Origin: an uncultured Eubacteriales bacterium
GTDB lineage: Bacteria > Bacillota > Clostridia > Tissierellales > Peptoniphilaceae
DNA: 64,000 bases
NCBI GenBank assembly: GCA_900539225.1
Contig: UQBO01000007.1
Coordinates: forward strand, 27,973 to 91,972
Direction of reading: 5' to 3'
Shown: piece after piece, positions 7,994 to 17,021 of the stretch
How positions within the stretch are numbered: the first letter of the stretch is position 1
Layout: each line of letters opens with the position of its first letter
The notes under the pieces: generated by a model
Told to the model about the DNA's origin: nothing
The model's input: the letters and a program-made list of their open reading frames with translations, nothing else
The model's database searches: none
Program-made: the position numbers and the translations under genes

Positions 7994-8001
7994 ATATTCA
8001 A

Positions 8002-8190
8002 TTAATCGTCTATCAGTGCGTCTAGCTCCTCGAGTCTATCTATCCAAGCAAGGTCATCTTTCTCTTGCTTCTTTACTTTTTTATGCTTAGTGTCTTTATC
8101 ATTATTAAATAAAGATAGAAGTAATAATATAGGGAAAAACGCTATCATAAATATTACTTTTACGAATCCAATTAAGATCTTTATAAGCAT
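8002..8190 (-). CDS. Small membrane protein, function unknown
   Basis: The 62-residue product has one hydrophobic segment (about residues 4-28) and a charged cytoplasmic tail rich in lysine and aspartate. It is the last gene of the Mre11/Rad50-like operon, 4 bases after the ATPase C-terminal gene. No family was recognised. The position suggests co-expression, not necessarily a shared function. Confidence 0.6.
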   Translation of the reverse strand: MLIKILIGFVKVIFMIAFFPILLLLSLFNNDKDTKHKKVKKQEKDDLAWIDRLEELDALIDD

Positions 8191-8194
8191 AAGC

Positions 8195-8851
8195 CTACTT
8201 CTCCACTACTTCTGAAACGTTATCACGCTTAATTACTTCAAAGGTCTTGTCGCCAATGTTCGATAGATACTTTGAGTGCGTAACCATGATTATCTGCCTA
8301 TTGAAGCTTTCGCTCACCTTGGATAAAAATTCGGCAACATTATAAATGTAGTCTTCTGAAACGAATTTTGCTGGCTCGTCAAGAAGTATCGGCCCTTCGA
8401 TCTTGGGATTAAATACTTCTATCATTGCGAAGCGCAGTGCAAGTGAGATTATATCAACATAGCCCCCGCCTCTTTGCTCTTGTGGGTCAGTCAATATCTT
8501 CTCGCCATCGACCTCGTCTTCTAGGAAAAAGTCGACAGCGACCTTACCATTGATACTCTTCTCTTCAATCACAAACTTGCTTTGCGAAGCAAATATCTCG
8601 TGAAGTGCGCCTGTAACCATATTCTCAATGCTCTTTATAGCCTCTTTTCTAGCGTAGTCACTCGTCTTTTCTAAAAGCAGCTTAGTCTTTTCGAAAATCA
8701 TGTTCTTCTCGTCAAGGCGCTCTGCCTCTTTCGCAAGTGATGCCTTCTTATCAAGTAGCATCTCTTTCTTGGTCTTGTCTTGCAAAATCTTGTTCTCTAG
8801 AGACTTATTAAATTTTTTAATTCTGTCTATCTCTAAAGTATAATTATTCAT
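8195..8851 (-). CDS. Rad50/SbcC-like ATPase, C-terminal half (split protein)
   Basis: This 218-residue protein holds only the C-terminal half of an SMC/Rad50 ATPase: a coiled-coil-like N-terminus (about 1-75), an ABC signature-like segment RGGGYVDIISLALR (127-140), Walker B ILLDEP (155-160) with the following D-loop, and the switch histidine in THS (191-193). It has no Walker A; that is on the protein encoded at 9091-10254. The two should combine to form the ATP sites. Its ATG overlaps the stop of the small coiled-coil gene as ATGAATAA, and its frame differs from both upstream pieces, so it is a separate start rather than a simple frameshift. It is expected to work with the Mre11-like nuclease in DNA-end processing. 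Confidence 0.85.
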   Translation of the reverse strand: MNNYTLEIDRIKKFNKSLENKILQDKTKKEMLLDKKASLAKEAERLDEKNMIFEKTKLLLEKTSDYARKEAIKSIENMVTGALHEIFASQSKFVIEEKSINGKVAVDFFLEDEVDGEKILTDPQEQRGGGYVDIISLALRFAMIEVFNPKIEGPILLDEPAKFVSEDYIYNVAEFLSKVSESFNRQIIMVTHSKYLSNIGDKTFEVIKRDNVSEVVEK

Positions 8852-9080
8852 TGTCTTTCAAAAGCTCCTCAGCCTTAGTAATATCTGTAGCTATTTTATT
8901 TTCTAAATTCTTTATCTCTGCTTCAAGATTATCTGGCTCAATACCAAGGGCTTTTATCTCTTTAAGGATATTTTCCCTATCATTAAGAAGTATATTAAGC
9001 CTTTCTTCGTACTTCACCTTATTCAGTTTTGCCTTGTCTAAACTGTCCTTCAAGGCCTCAAGTCTGTTTGTATAATCCAT
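8844..9080 (-). CDS. Small coiled-coil protein between the two Rad50-like halves
   Basis: The 78-residue product is almost entirely helical and charged (KLNKVKYEERLNILL and similar heptad-like stretches), with no catalytic motif. I chose the ATG at 9080 because AAAGGTGA (overlapping the stop of the previous gene) lies 4 bases upstream; a longer frame from 9110 has no such site. By position it corresponds to the return arm of the Rad50 coiled coil, next to the hook at the end of the N-terminal half. It may therefore be a third piece of a split SbcC. This is inference from order and composition. Confidence 0.75.
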   Translation of the reverse strand: MDYTNRLEALKDSLDKAKLNKVKYEERLNILLNDRENILKEIKALGIEPDNLEAEIKNLENKIATDITKAEELLKDNE

Positions 9081-9090
9081 AATATCACCT

Positions 9091-10254
9091 TTATAAATAT
9101 TCTTTAACAATCATGTCAATGTGCGCCTTATCAACGTCCGAGTTGCAATACGGGCACTTCTTCAGCTTAATTAATAACTCTGTATACTCTTTTAAGTCTC
9201 TGTTTAAATTTTCATCGTTATCCTTAATAAAGTATCTACCCTTGTCAATGGATGCCGATACATCGCCCAAACGCTTTTTGAGTTCATTTAGCTTAGTAAA
9301 AGCGTTTAAGTTCCTCGCTATGGTATTGTCAATGTCGAGCTTTTCTGTTATATTTTTACTTTTCTTGTAAATAGCCTCAGTATTATTAATTTCATTTTTA
9401 ATCTTATCGAGCCTTGTCTTGTAAGTTTTGTAGCTTTCTAAAACTTCGTAAGCCTTCGCAGTGCTCGATATAAGCGCTTCGTTTGATAATACTTTGTCGA
9501 AGTCCTTTATTCTTTCAAGTAAATAGTCTTTATTTTTCTTATTATCATCAAGTCTAGCTTTAAGTGAATTTATCAGCTTTAATTTTTCTACTGAGTCTTC
9601 TATATTTTTAGTAAGTGTCTCTCTATCCTTAAGTAATTTTTCTTCCTTTTCAATATCCTTATACGCTAATATCTTTTCGTCAAGCTCTTTAATCTCTTCG
9701 TTTATCCTCTTGATATCCGACTTTTGTGATTTTATATCCTTATTCGTATCGTCAATGGCTTTGTCAACGACATCTAAATTATACATCTTACCGATAAGAG
9801 CCGACTTTTGTGTCGCTGTATAGCTAAACATAAAAGGTCCATCGTGCTGAAACTGTATATTGAAGTTTATGTCACTCGCCTTATCAAGCGTAATCTTTTT
9901 TATCTTCATCACGTTTGATACTTCAGGCGGAAGCCCTGTCCTTAAGCTGTTAAACTCTTGAACTTCGCCAGTCTTTTCATTATAAATAATGTATAGATTT
10001 TCTTTTTTTGAGCGCTTTCTTTCAACCGAGTAGTCATTGTTAAAGTAAAGTCTGACTGAAACAAAGTGTTCGTTGTTCCTTAGCATGCCCATGCCTTGTG
10101 GCTCATTAAAAAGTACCCAGCGTATCGCTCTTAGTATCGACGTCTTGCCATTGTCAGATGGTCCGACGATGACGTTTAGTCCATCATCAAAGTCAAGCGA
10201 AGTGAATTTATGCGACTGAAAATTTATTAGATCTATCTTATTAATCTTGACCAT
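9091..10254 (-). CDS. Rad50/SbcC-like ATPase, N-terminal half with zinc-hook CxxC
   Basis: A 387-residue protein with Walker A GPSDNGKTS at 31-39 in a typical SMC/Rad50 head start (INKIDLINFQSHK), then coiled coil from about 165 to 360, and a hook-like CPYC (C367, C370) followed by only 17 residues. The coding frame thus stops just past the apex of the expected coiled coil, and the second half of the ATPase lies in the next two genes. Normal SbcC proteins are about 1000 residues in one chain; the three pieces here total about 680. Its start overlaps the end of the nuclease gene by 14 bases. Role: ATP-driven gate of an exonuclease complex, inferred. Confidence 0.88.
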   Translation of the reverse strand: MVKINKIDLINFQSHKFTSLDFDDGLNVIVGPSDNGKTSILRAIRWVLFNEPQGMGMLRNNEHFVSVRLYFNNDYSVERKRSKKENLYIIYNEKTGEVQEFNSLRTGLPPEVSNVMKIKKITLDKASDINFNIQFQHDGPFMFSYTATQKSALIGKMYNLDVVDKAIDDTNKDIKSQKSDIKRINEEIKELDEKILAYKDIEKEEKLLKDRETLTKNIEDSVEKLKLINSLKARLDDNKKNKDYLLERIKDFDKVLSNEALISSTAKAYEVLESYKTYKTRLDKIKNEINNTEAIYKKSKNITEKLDIDNTIARNLNAFTKLNELKKRLGDVSASIDKGRYFIKDNDENLNRDLKEYTELLIKLKKCPYCNSDVDKAHIDMIVKEYL

Positions 10255-11242
10255 GAATATCTTCCTCCGCTTTCTCTAAACGCTTCTTCGCCTCATCTAT
10301 AACTTCTTTTTCAACGCCTTCAGCCTTGATTATCTCTTCGAAAACGCTATAGTAGTCATACTTATCAAAGTCAGCAGCTTTTTTTATGGTGTTCTCAAAA
10401 TTAAGAACTTCTAATTTATCATTCTTGTGCTTTTCGATATACTCCCTATCTAAGACCTCATATCCAGGTTTTGCACACTTCACATTGATAAGCTCAATCT
10501 TTGGTTTTAAATCATCATTGATCTCGATTAAAGCGTACTGAGGCATCCTCTTGTACTCTTCAGTAGTGTTTGAGCACCTTGTAAGTGAGCCTGGATTTAA
10601 AAACGTCCTGCCATTGAGGCTAATCACGCCAAAGCCTGTGTGGTAGTGGCCCGAAAGTGTAAGGTCGGCCTTAGTATTGATTATATCAGTAACAACAGTG
10701 TGTTCTATCTCTTTTATAAATGGCTTTTCTAATAGCATGCCATGAACAACATTGATTAGAAACTCGCCATCTTTCTTATCATATTCACTTAGTAAATAGG
10801 CTTCTTTATCTTCAGCGTCCATCTTGTATATATATGGTGTGCCTATGATTTTAACGCTATTACCCTTAGCAAAGTTCTCTTCAATGGTACTTTCTCTATC
10901 AAGCATCTTAACCGCTCCAAAAGACTCGAGTAGGCCTAAATGTGTTCTAGGAAGCGTATCAGGATTACGACCATAGATGTCGTGGTTGCCACTAACGATG
11001 TAAAACTTTATATTATGCTCTTTTAAATAAAAAAGAATCCTATTAAATTTGACAAGACAAATAGTTGAAACGGTTGGAGTATCAAAAAGATCTCCACCGT
11101 GAACTATAAAATTAACATTGTTTTCTACTGCAAAGCGAGCAGCCTCGTCAATCTTATTAATTACCGTTTCAAAATAATTATCAAGTCTATTTATAGGATT
11201 TTTTTCTTTTATATGTGTATCTGTTATAAATACAAATTTCAT
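10241..11242 (-). CDS. Mre11/SbcD-like metallophosphoesterase
   Basis: A 333-residue calcineurin-type phosphoesterase with the metal-binding motifs of Mre11/SbcD: FITDTH (5-10), GGDLFD (49-54), SGNHD, VVHGM and LSGHYH. The family cuts DNA ends and hairpins together with a Rad50/SbcC ATPase. It is first of four genes whose next three encode a split Rad50-like ATPase, which fixes the partner. It follows recA by only about 10 bases, so it may share recA transcripts and act in recombinational repair. The C-terminal third is charged and helical and probably binds the ATPase coiled coil. Confidence 0.88.
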   Translation of the reverse strand: MKFVFITDTHIKEKNPINRLDNYFETVINKIDEAARFAVENNVNFIVHGGDLFDTPTVSTICLVKFNRILFYLKEHNIKFYIVSGNHDIYGRNPDTLPRTHLGLLESFGAVKMLDRESTIEENFAKGNSVKIIGTPYIYKMDAEDKEAYLLSEYDKKDGEFLINVVHGMLLEKPFIKEIEHTVVTDIINTKADLTLSGHYHTGFGVISLNGRTFLNPGSLTRCSNTTEEYKRMPQYALIEINDDLKPKIELINVKCAKPGYEVLDREYIEKHKNDKLEVLNFENTIKKAADFDKYDYYSVFEEIIKAEGVEKEVIDEAKKRLEKAEEDIHGQD

Positions 11243-11251
11243 TATATCAAC

Positions 11252-12316
11252 TTATTCTTCTGTGTTTTGTTCTGCTTCTTCTACAGCTTCTTCGTCTTCT
11301 TTCTTGCAAGCTTGTCTAACCTTTAATGCTATCTCTTCCATAAGCTCAGGTTTTTCTTTGAATAATTGTTTAACATTTTCTCTTCCTTGACCAAGCTTTT
11401 CGTCATTGTATGAGAACCATGCACCAGCCTTGTCAACTATACCTTTGCTAACCGCAACATCCAAGATATCACCTTCCTTGGATATCCCTTCACCATACAT
11501 AATATCAAATTCAACTACCTTAAATGGAGGAGCAACTTTGTTCTTAACAACTTTAACACGAACTTTATTACCTATGATTACATCCTCTTTTTTACCACCT
11601 GCCGAAGTCTCTTCTTTTTGCTTGATTACATCAAACTTTCTTATATCAAGTCTAACTGATGAATAGAACTTCAACGCCTTACCACCAGTAGTTGTTTCAG
11701 GGCTGCCAAACATGACCCCAATCTTTTCTCTTAATTGGTTAATAAATATTACTGTTGAATTTGTTTTTGATATAACACCAGAAAGCTTTCGCATTGCTTG
11801 TGACATAAGTCTTGCTTGTAGACCTATAGTCGCATCCCCCATAGCTCCTTCGATTTCAGTCTTAGGTACAAGGGCTGCAACTGAGTCAACAACAACTAGA
11901 TCAACAGCGCCGCTCCTAACAAGTGCTTCAGCAATGTCAAGACCTTGTTCACCATTGTCTGGTTGAGACACTATAAGCTTATCGATGTCAACACCCAAGT
12001 TTCTTGCATATTGAGGATCCAAAGCGTGTTCTGCGTCTATGAAAGCAGCTGTGCCGCCTTTCTTTTGACATTCTGCTATTACATGTAGTGTTAAAGTAGT
12101 CTTACCACTTGATTCTGGTCCGTAGATCTCGATGATTCTTCCCTTTGGTATACCACCAATGCCTAAAGCCATGTCAAGTGACAAGCAGCCAGTTGGGATG
12201 CTTTCAATATTAAGCTTAGCGTGGTCGCCAAGTCTCATTATTGAGCCCTTGCCAAAATCTTTCTCAATCTTTTTCAAAGCTTCATTAAGAGCTTTTTCTT
12301 TTTCGTTCATGTCCAT
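11252..12316 (-). CDS. recA: Recombinase RecA
   Basis: A 354-residue recombinase that forms filaments on single-stranded DNA, drives strand exchange and triggers LexA cleavage. Walker A GPESSGKT is at 66-73, followed by FIDAEHALD, the L1/L2 DNA-binding loops with GVMFGSPETTTGG, and an acidic C-terminus (EDEEAVEEAEQ) typical of the family. GAGGTGA lies 5 bases before the ATG. It follows pncC as in many Firmicutes (pncC/cinA-recA). I did not see a clear LexA box directly upstream. Confidence 0.98.
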   Translation of the reverse strand: MDMNEKEKALNEALKKIEKDFGKGSIMRLGDHAKLNIESIPTGCLSLDMALGIGGIPKGRIIEIYGPESSGKTTLTLHVIAECQKKGGTAAFIDAEHALDPQYARNLGVDIDKLIVSQPDNGEQGLDIAEALVRSGAVDLVVVDSVAALVPKTEIEGAMGDATIGLQARLMSQAMRKLSGVISKTNSTVIFINQLREKIGVMFGSPETTTGGKALKFYSSVRLDIRKFDVIKQKEETSAGGKKEDVIIGNKVRVKVVKNKVAPPFKVVEFDIMYGEGISKEGDILDVAVSKGIVDKAGAWFSYNDEKLGQGRENVKQLFKEKPELMEEIALKVRQACKKEDEEAVEEAEQNTEE

Positions 12317-12329
12317 TTTTTCACCTCTA

Positions 12330-12797
12330 TTATTTACTTATTATTTCTAATATTAAATCGATTAAATCGTTCTTCGCTTCTTCTATTATATCACATCTTG
12401 AGCCGCTGTAAATCTTTTTATGTAAATATTGATGATTTTTATAGCTTAGTCCATAGTAAACAAGCCCAACCGGAATCCCGTCATATGATGTTGGCCCAGC
12501 GCTTCCTGTTATAGCATAGACAATGTCACTTTCGAAAAGCGCCTTAGCTCCATCAAGCATGGCCGATAGTACTGCGATAGATACTGGAGTATATTTATCA
12601 ATCAAGTCGCTAGCCACCTTTAGTGTATTTATCTTAACCGATGACTGATACGAAACTAATGTTCCGCAAAAGACATCTGATGCGCCAGCTACCTTAACTA
12701 GTTCGCTCGATACAAGGCCTCCTGTTATCGATTCAGCGCCTGAAATGCTTAAATTATTTTCTTTTAATATTTCAATAATCTTATTGCATTGTTCCAT
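12330..12797 (-). CDS. pncC: Nicotinamide-nucleotide amidohydrolase (CinA C-terminal domain)
   Basis: This 155-residue enzyme deamidates NMN to nicotinic acid mononucleotide in pyridine nucleotide recycling. The conserved GAESITGGL motif with the catalytic serine is at about residues 20-28, followed by the GTLVSYQ and AITGSAGP motifs. In many Firmicutes it is the second half of CinA, fused to a molybdopterin-binding-like domain; here it stands alone, as in E. coli PncC. Its start overlaps the pgsA end by 17 bases. Confidence 0.92.
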   Translation of the reverse strand: MEQCNKIIEILKENNLSISGAESITGGLVSSELVKVAGASDVFCGTLVSYQSSVKINTLKVASDLIDKYTPVSIAVLSAMLDGAKALFESDIVYAITGSAGPTSYDGIPVGLVYYGLSYKNHQYLHKKIYSGSRCDIIEEAKNDLIDLILEIISK

Positions 12798-13320
12798 TGA
12801 ATACTTCCCTGTTTTTATATAGGTAGTTTATCATTGATAAAACTGTTAGTGCTACTGATATATATAGCAAAACTTTTCCTATGATGAACATTGTTCTATT
12901 TATTAATATAATTGTTAAGAAGAAGAATATTACTGAGAAAAACTGTGTTGTCGTCTTAAGCTTACCGAAGATATCTGCTGCTATGGATATATTTTTCTTC
13001 GCAGCAAGCATCCTAAAGCCCGAGATAAGTAATTCTCTAAACAAAACTACTATGACTACCCATGGTTCAACAAAGCCCCTTTCTATAAACAAGATGAAGG
13101 CGCTTAGTACAAGTATCTTATCTGCTATAGGGTCTATGAACTTGCCAAAATCAGTGATCATATCATACTTTCTAGCAACGTAGCCATCTAAAAAGTCACT
13201 AAATGATCCCAAAAGGAATATCGCTAGACTTGATATACCACTTTGATCATAGTAATAGCTTAATACAAAAATAGGTAGTAATAATATCCTAAACATTGTA
13301 ATTTTATTTGCTAGGTTCAT
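12781..13320 (-). CDS. pgsA: CDP-diacylglycerol-glycerol-3-phosphate 3-phosphatidyltransferase
   Basis: A membrane enzyme of about 179 residues that makes phosphatidylglycerol phosphate, the first committed step to anionic phospholipids. The CDP-alcohol phosphotransferase motif is complete: D45-G46, A49-R50, G59, D63 and D67. Four to five hydrophobic helices surround it. I chose the ATG at 13320 (MNLANKIT) because AGAGGTGA lies 5 bases upstream; a GTG at 13329 lies inside that site. The start overlaps the end of rimO by 17 bases. Confidence 0.95.
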   Translation of the reverse strand: MNLANKITMFRILLLPIFVLSYYYDQSGISSLAIFLLGSFSDFLDGYVARKYDMITDFGKFIDPIADKILVLSAFILFIERGFVEPWVVIVVLFRELLISGFRMLAAKKNISIAADIFGKLKTTTQFFSVIFFFLTIILINRTMFIIGKVLLYISVALTVLSMINYLYKNREVFNGTMQ

Positions 13321-14623
13321 AAATTTCACCTCTTAAGTCATAGTCAAGTGCTTCTGTAATCTTGACATCTACAAAGCTACCTGGGCTTAGCTCCTCATCG
13401 CTACTTAAGTAAATTACTCCGTCTACATCAGGAGCATCCATAAAGCTTCTTAGAATGTATTCACCAGCGTCTCCATCTTCAACTAAGCACTTCATAACTG
13501 TTCCCACTCTCTTCTCATGACTTTCTCTTGAGATATCCATTTGCGCGTCCATAATCTCGTCTCTTCTACTTCTCTTAGTCTTTTCATCAAGCTTCTCGCT
13601 AAAAGAGTAGCTTCTTGTGCCTTCTTCATCACTATATTCAAAGACGCCAAGCTTATCGAATTTTTCTTTCTTAATAAAAGCAAGTAGCTCTTCAAAATCT
13701 TCTTCTCTCTCACCTGGGAAGCCGACTATGAATGTTGTTCTTAAAACTAAATCATCTATATTAGTCCTTAGTTTTGTGATTAAATCATGAATTTCATCTT
13801 TATTGATATGTCTATTCATCATCTTAAGAACGTGGTCTGATGCGTGTTGAAGTGGTATATCCATGTACTTAAGTATTCTATCTGATGAGTTAAATGTTTC
13901 GATTAGTTCATCAGTAATATTGTCTGGATATAGATACATAATTCTGATCCAAGGCATTTTAGTCCTTTCAAGTATTGCTTTTAAAAGCATATCTAAAGAT
14001 GGCCTTGAGTATATGTCCATTCCATAATCTGTTGTATTTTGTGCGATAAGTATAACTTCTCTCGTGCCAAGCTTATATAAATGATTTATCTCATTAACTA
14101 CATCGTCAATTGACCTCGATCTAAGTCTGCCTCTAAGCTTTGGTATTATGCAATAAGAGCAGTTATTGTTACAGCCCTCAGCTATCTTGACGTATTCAGT
14201 GATGTCTGCTGCATCTTTCTCTATATATTCAATATCTGCGTTGATGTTATCGATGTAAACATCATCTTTATTGTTTTCTTCATATTCTTTAATTATTTCG
14301 GAAATATTTTGAAAATTACCTGTACCAACTATAATGTCTATCTCAGGAATCTCTTCTTTTAGCTCTTTTGAGTATCTTTGAGCAAGGCAGCCGCTAACTA
14401 TAATCTTAGCGCCTTCCTTTTTTTGATTAATCATATCAAAGATAGCCTCTATCGACTCTTCCTTCGCTGCATTTATAAATGAACAAGTGTTTATGATTAT
14501 ATAATCAGCTTCATTCGGATTATTTATTATACTGTAGTAATGATTCTTTAATTTATATGCCATAGTTTCTGAGTCTACATCATTTTTTGAGCAGCCCATA
14601 GTAAGTATAAATACTTTATTCAA
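13304..14623 (-). CDS. rimO: Ribosomal protein S12 methylthiotransferase RimO
   Basis: A radical-SAM enzyme that adds a methylthio group to the conserved aspartate of ribosomal protein S12. The N-terminal UPF0004 domain carries C11 (GCSKND), C47 (NTCSF) and C79 (SGCLAQR) for the auxiliary iron-sulfur cluster; the radical-SAM CxxxCxxC is in GCNNNCSYC, followed by RGRLRSR, which favours RimO over MiaB. A C-terminal TRAM domain follows. I chose the TTG at 14623, which overlaps the ftsK stop and has GCGGTGA 5 bases upstream; the protein then starts MNKVFILTMGCSKND like its relatives. A GTG at 14641 is possible. Confidence 0.93.
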   Translation of the reverse strand: MNKVFILTMGCSKNDVDSETMAYKLKNHYYSIINNPNEADYIIINTCSFINAAKEESIEAIFDMINQKKEGAKIIVSGCLAQRYSKELKEEIPEIDIIVGTGNFQNISEIIKEYEENNKDDVYIDNINADIEYIEKDAADITEYVKIAEGCNNNCSYCIIPKLRGRLRSRSIDDVVNEINHLYKLGTREVILIAQNTTDYGMDIYSRPSLDMLLKAILERTKMPWIRIMYLYPDNITDELIETFNSSDRILKYMDIPLQHASDHVLKMMNRHINKDEIHDLITKLRTNIDDLVLRTTFIVGFPGEREEDFEELLAFIKKEKFDKLGVFEYSDEEGTRSYSFSEKLDEKTKRSRRDEIMDAQMDISRESHEKRVGTVMKCLVEDGDAGEYILRSFMDAPDVDGVIYLSSDEELSPGSFVDVKITEALDYDLRGEIYEPSK

Positions 14624-16997
14624 GTCCGTCACCGCTTTCACTGTATAAATTTTCTAAGTCTTCTTCTTCAATAAGTACTTTTCTTGGCTTTGATCCATCG
14701 TAGCCGCTAACAACGCCCATCTCTTCCATTTGATCGACGATTCTTGCCGCACGTGAGTAACCTATCTTAAGCTTTCTTTGTAAGTATGATATCGACGCTT
14801 GTCCATCAGCTACAACTAACTTAACCGCATCATTATATAGCTCGTCCTTATCGTCTTGCATTGTTTGACTAGTGTTATTTGTTGTGATGGATTCAACCGC
14901 CTCTTGATTGTAATTTGCTTCACCTTGATTTCTGATGAAGTCGCAAACACTCTTAACCTCTTTATCGCTTACAAAGGCGCCTTGAACTCTGATTGGCTTT
15001 GATAGATTCGATGGGTAATAAAGCATATCGCCCTTGCCTAGTAGTTTTTCTGCACCACTCATGTCAAGTATAGTTCTTGAGTCTATTTGAGAAGAAACTT
15101 GGAAGGAAATTCTCGAAGGTATATTCGCTTTTATCGTTCCTGTAATAACATCGACCGATGGTCTTTGTGTCGCTACAATTAAGTGCATGCCCGCCGCTCT
15201 CGCCATTTGAGCAAGTCTACAGATTGCATCTTCGACCTCTGTTGCAGCAACCATCATTAAGTCAGCAAGCTCGTCTATAATTATAACGATTTGAGGCATC
15301 TTTTCAGTGATAGTATCAAGCTCGTTATAGCTTTGCATGTCCTTAACATTGTTCTTCGCAAATAATTGGTATCTTCTCTCCATCTCTTGAACCGCCCAAT
15401 TTAGTGAGAATTGCGCCTTTTTAGCGTTTGTCACTACCGGTATCAATAGATGAGGTATATTGTTATAAACGTTTAATTCAACTACTTTCGGGTCAATCAT
15501 GATTAATTTAACTTCATCAGGTCTTGCCTTATAAAGTATACTCATGATTATGGTATTAATACAAACACTCTTACCTGAACCCGTTGCCCCTGCTATAAGT
15601 AAGTGAGGCATATTTGCGATAGAACTGATGATGGTATTGCCTGTAACATCTTTTCCTAGAGCAAGCGGCAGTTTTGATTTTAGATTTCTAAATTCATCGC
15701 TATCCAAAATTTCTTTTAGTAAAAGCGTATCCTTATGCTTATTAGGCACTTCTATGCCGACTGCGCTCTTGCCTGGTATAGGCGCAAGTATCCTTATATC
15801 AGTCGTTGCTAGTGCTAGAGCTAGGTTATCTGATAGACTTAGTATCTTACTTACCTTTACTCCAGCAGCAAGACTTATCTCGTATGAGGTAATAGTCGGA
15901 CCGCTGTTAACGCCAATTACCTTTGCATCGACGCCAAAATTATTAAGTGTATCTTGAATAATCTTAATATTGTCCTTAATCTCTCTGCCTTTTGAGTTTG
16001 TGTTAGTCACTTCGACTTCTTTTAGAAGATTTAGTGACGGGAATTCGTAATGAATTATGTCTTCATTATGAATTTCTTTTTCTATATCGATTTCCTCACC
16101 AGTATCTTCTGTCTTTTCACTTTCTTTTTTGCTAGGCTTAGCTTTTCTCTCAGGCTTTTTGTTCTCATTTGCTTTTTTATCTTCGCTAGGCTTATCAATT
16201 GTGTCAAGGCTATTAGCCCTTGATGAGTCATTAATATTTATATCGAAAAGATCATCATCAAGGCCTTCAATCTTAATATCGTTATGATTTGAAGTATTAT
16301 TAACATTGTCTATAGCTTTTACATCATCTTCATCATTAAAAATATCATCAGAAGACATTATCTTTCTATTCTTCTTCTCTTCTCTTTTTACTTTAATCTT
16401 TTCTATGCTATTTTCAACGCCATCTTGAAGCTTATTCATAGTATTGTCAGTTGTTTTAACTATATCAGCTCTGTTGATGCTAGTTAAGCTATATATGTTA
16501 ATTATGTTGATAATAACTAGAACTATAACTGTTCCAACGCCGCCAAAAAGCCTGTAGAATAAGTAACCTACTACTCCGCCTATAAGGCCACCTGAGTTTA
16601 ATTCACTTGCTAGCTCTGTCGCTTGAGATACGTGCGAAGAGAATGAGCTCATGACTACTGTCGATGAGTCGAATATAACTAAAAGGCTTAGGAAGACTAT
16701 GCTTAATGATATAATCAATTTGCTAGCATATTTCCTTGACTTTGGAATTAATAGTACCAAAGATATAGCCATTAAGTAGAATAAAAATATATTGTATCCA
16801 ATTGAAAAAAGGTAGACAAGACTATTCTTTATCCATCTGCCAAAAACACCTGTTGCATCACTATTTGCAAAAATTAGCAAAAATATGGACGCAAAAAGTA
16901 TTATAAGACCAGATATCAATAAAGATTCGTTCTTATCTACCTTTTTATTTGTTTTACTCTTAGTTCTTTTGTTTGTTCTTTTATTTGTAGTTCTCAT
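14616..16997 (-). CDS. ftsK: DNA translocase FtsK/SpoIIIE
   Basis: A 793-residue ATP-driven DNA pump that clears the chromosome from the division septum or moves it into a forespore. Four membrane helices fill about residues 25-175, followed by an acidic and lysine-rich linker to about 310, the RecA-like motor with Walker A GATGSGKS near 470 and Walker B IVIIIDELADL, and a winged-helix gamma domain at the end (VVADGQASISYLQRKL) that reads DNA polarity. Length and order match the Firmicutes family. AAGGGAT precedes the ATG. It is followed by rimO-pgsA-pncC-recA. Confidence 0.96.
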   Translation of the reverse strand: MRTTNKRTNKRTKSKTNKKVDKNESLLISGLIILFASIFLLIFANSDATGVFGRWIKNSLVYLFSIGYNIFLFYLMAISLVLLIPKSRKYASKLIISLSIVFLSLLVIFDSSTVVMSSFSSHVSQATELASELNSGGLIGGVVGYLFYRLFGGVGTVIVLVIINIINIYSLTSINRADIVKTTDNTMNKLQDGVENSIEKIKVKREEKKNRKIMSSDDIFNDEDDVKAIDNVNNTSNHNDIKIEGLDDDLFDININDSSRANSLDTIDKPSEDKKANENKKPERKAKPSKKESEKTEDTGEEIDIEKEIHNEDIIHYEFPSLNLLKEVEVTNTNSKGREIKDNIKIIQDTLNNFGVDAKVIGVNSGPTITSYEISLAAGVKVSKILSLSDNLALALATTDIRILAPIPGKSAVGIEVPNKHKDTLLLKEILDSDEFRNLKSKLPLALGKDVTGNTIISSIANMPHLLIAGATGSGKSVCINTIIMSILYKARPDEVKLIMIDPKVVELNVYNNIPHLLIPVVTNAKKAQFSLNWAVQEMERRYQLFAKNNVKDMQSYNELDTITEKMPQIVIIIDELADLMMVAATEVEDAICRLAQMARAAGMHLIVATQRPSVDVITGTIKANIPSRISFQVSSQIDSRTILDMSGAEKLLGKGDMLYYPSNLSKPIRVQGAFVSDKEVKSVCDFIRNQGEANYNQEAVESITTNNTSQTMQDDKDELYNDAVKLVVADGQASISYLQRKLKIGYSRAARIVDQMEEMGVVSGYDGSKPRKVLIEEEDLENLYSESGDGLE

Positions 16998-17021
16998 ACA
17001 ATCCCTTCGCTTATATATCTT

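Noticed and set aside
8844..10254. Simple frameshift in a single SbcC gene as the reason for the split ATPase
   Set aside because: Each piece has its own start with a ribosome site or coupled overlap and there are two separate junctions; I still list verification of the junctions as a check.
13492..13713. Minus-strand frame of 73 codons inside rimO
   Set aside because: It is an out-of-frame shadow of a well-supported gene with no ribosome site.
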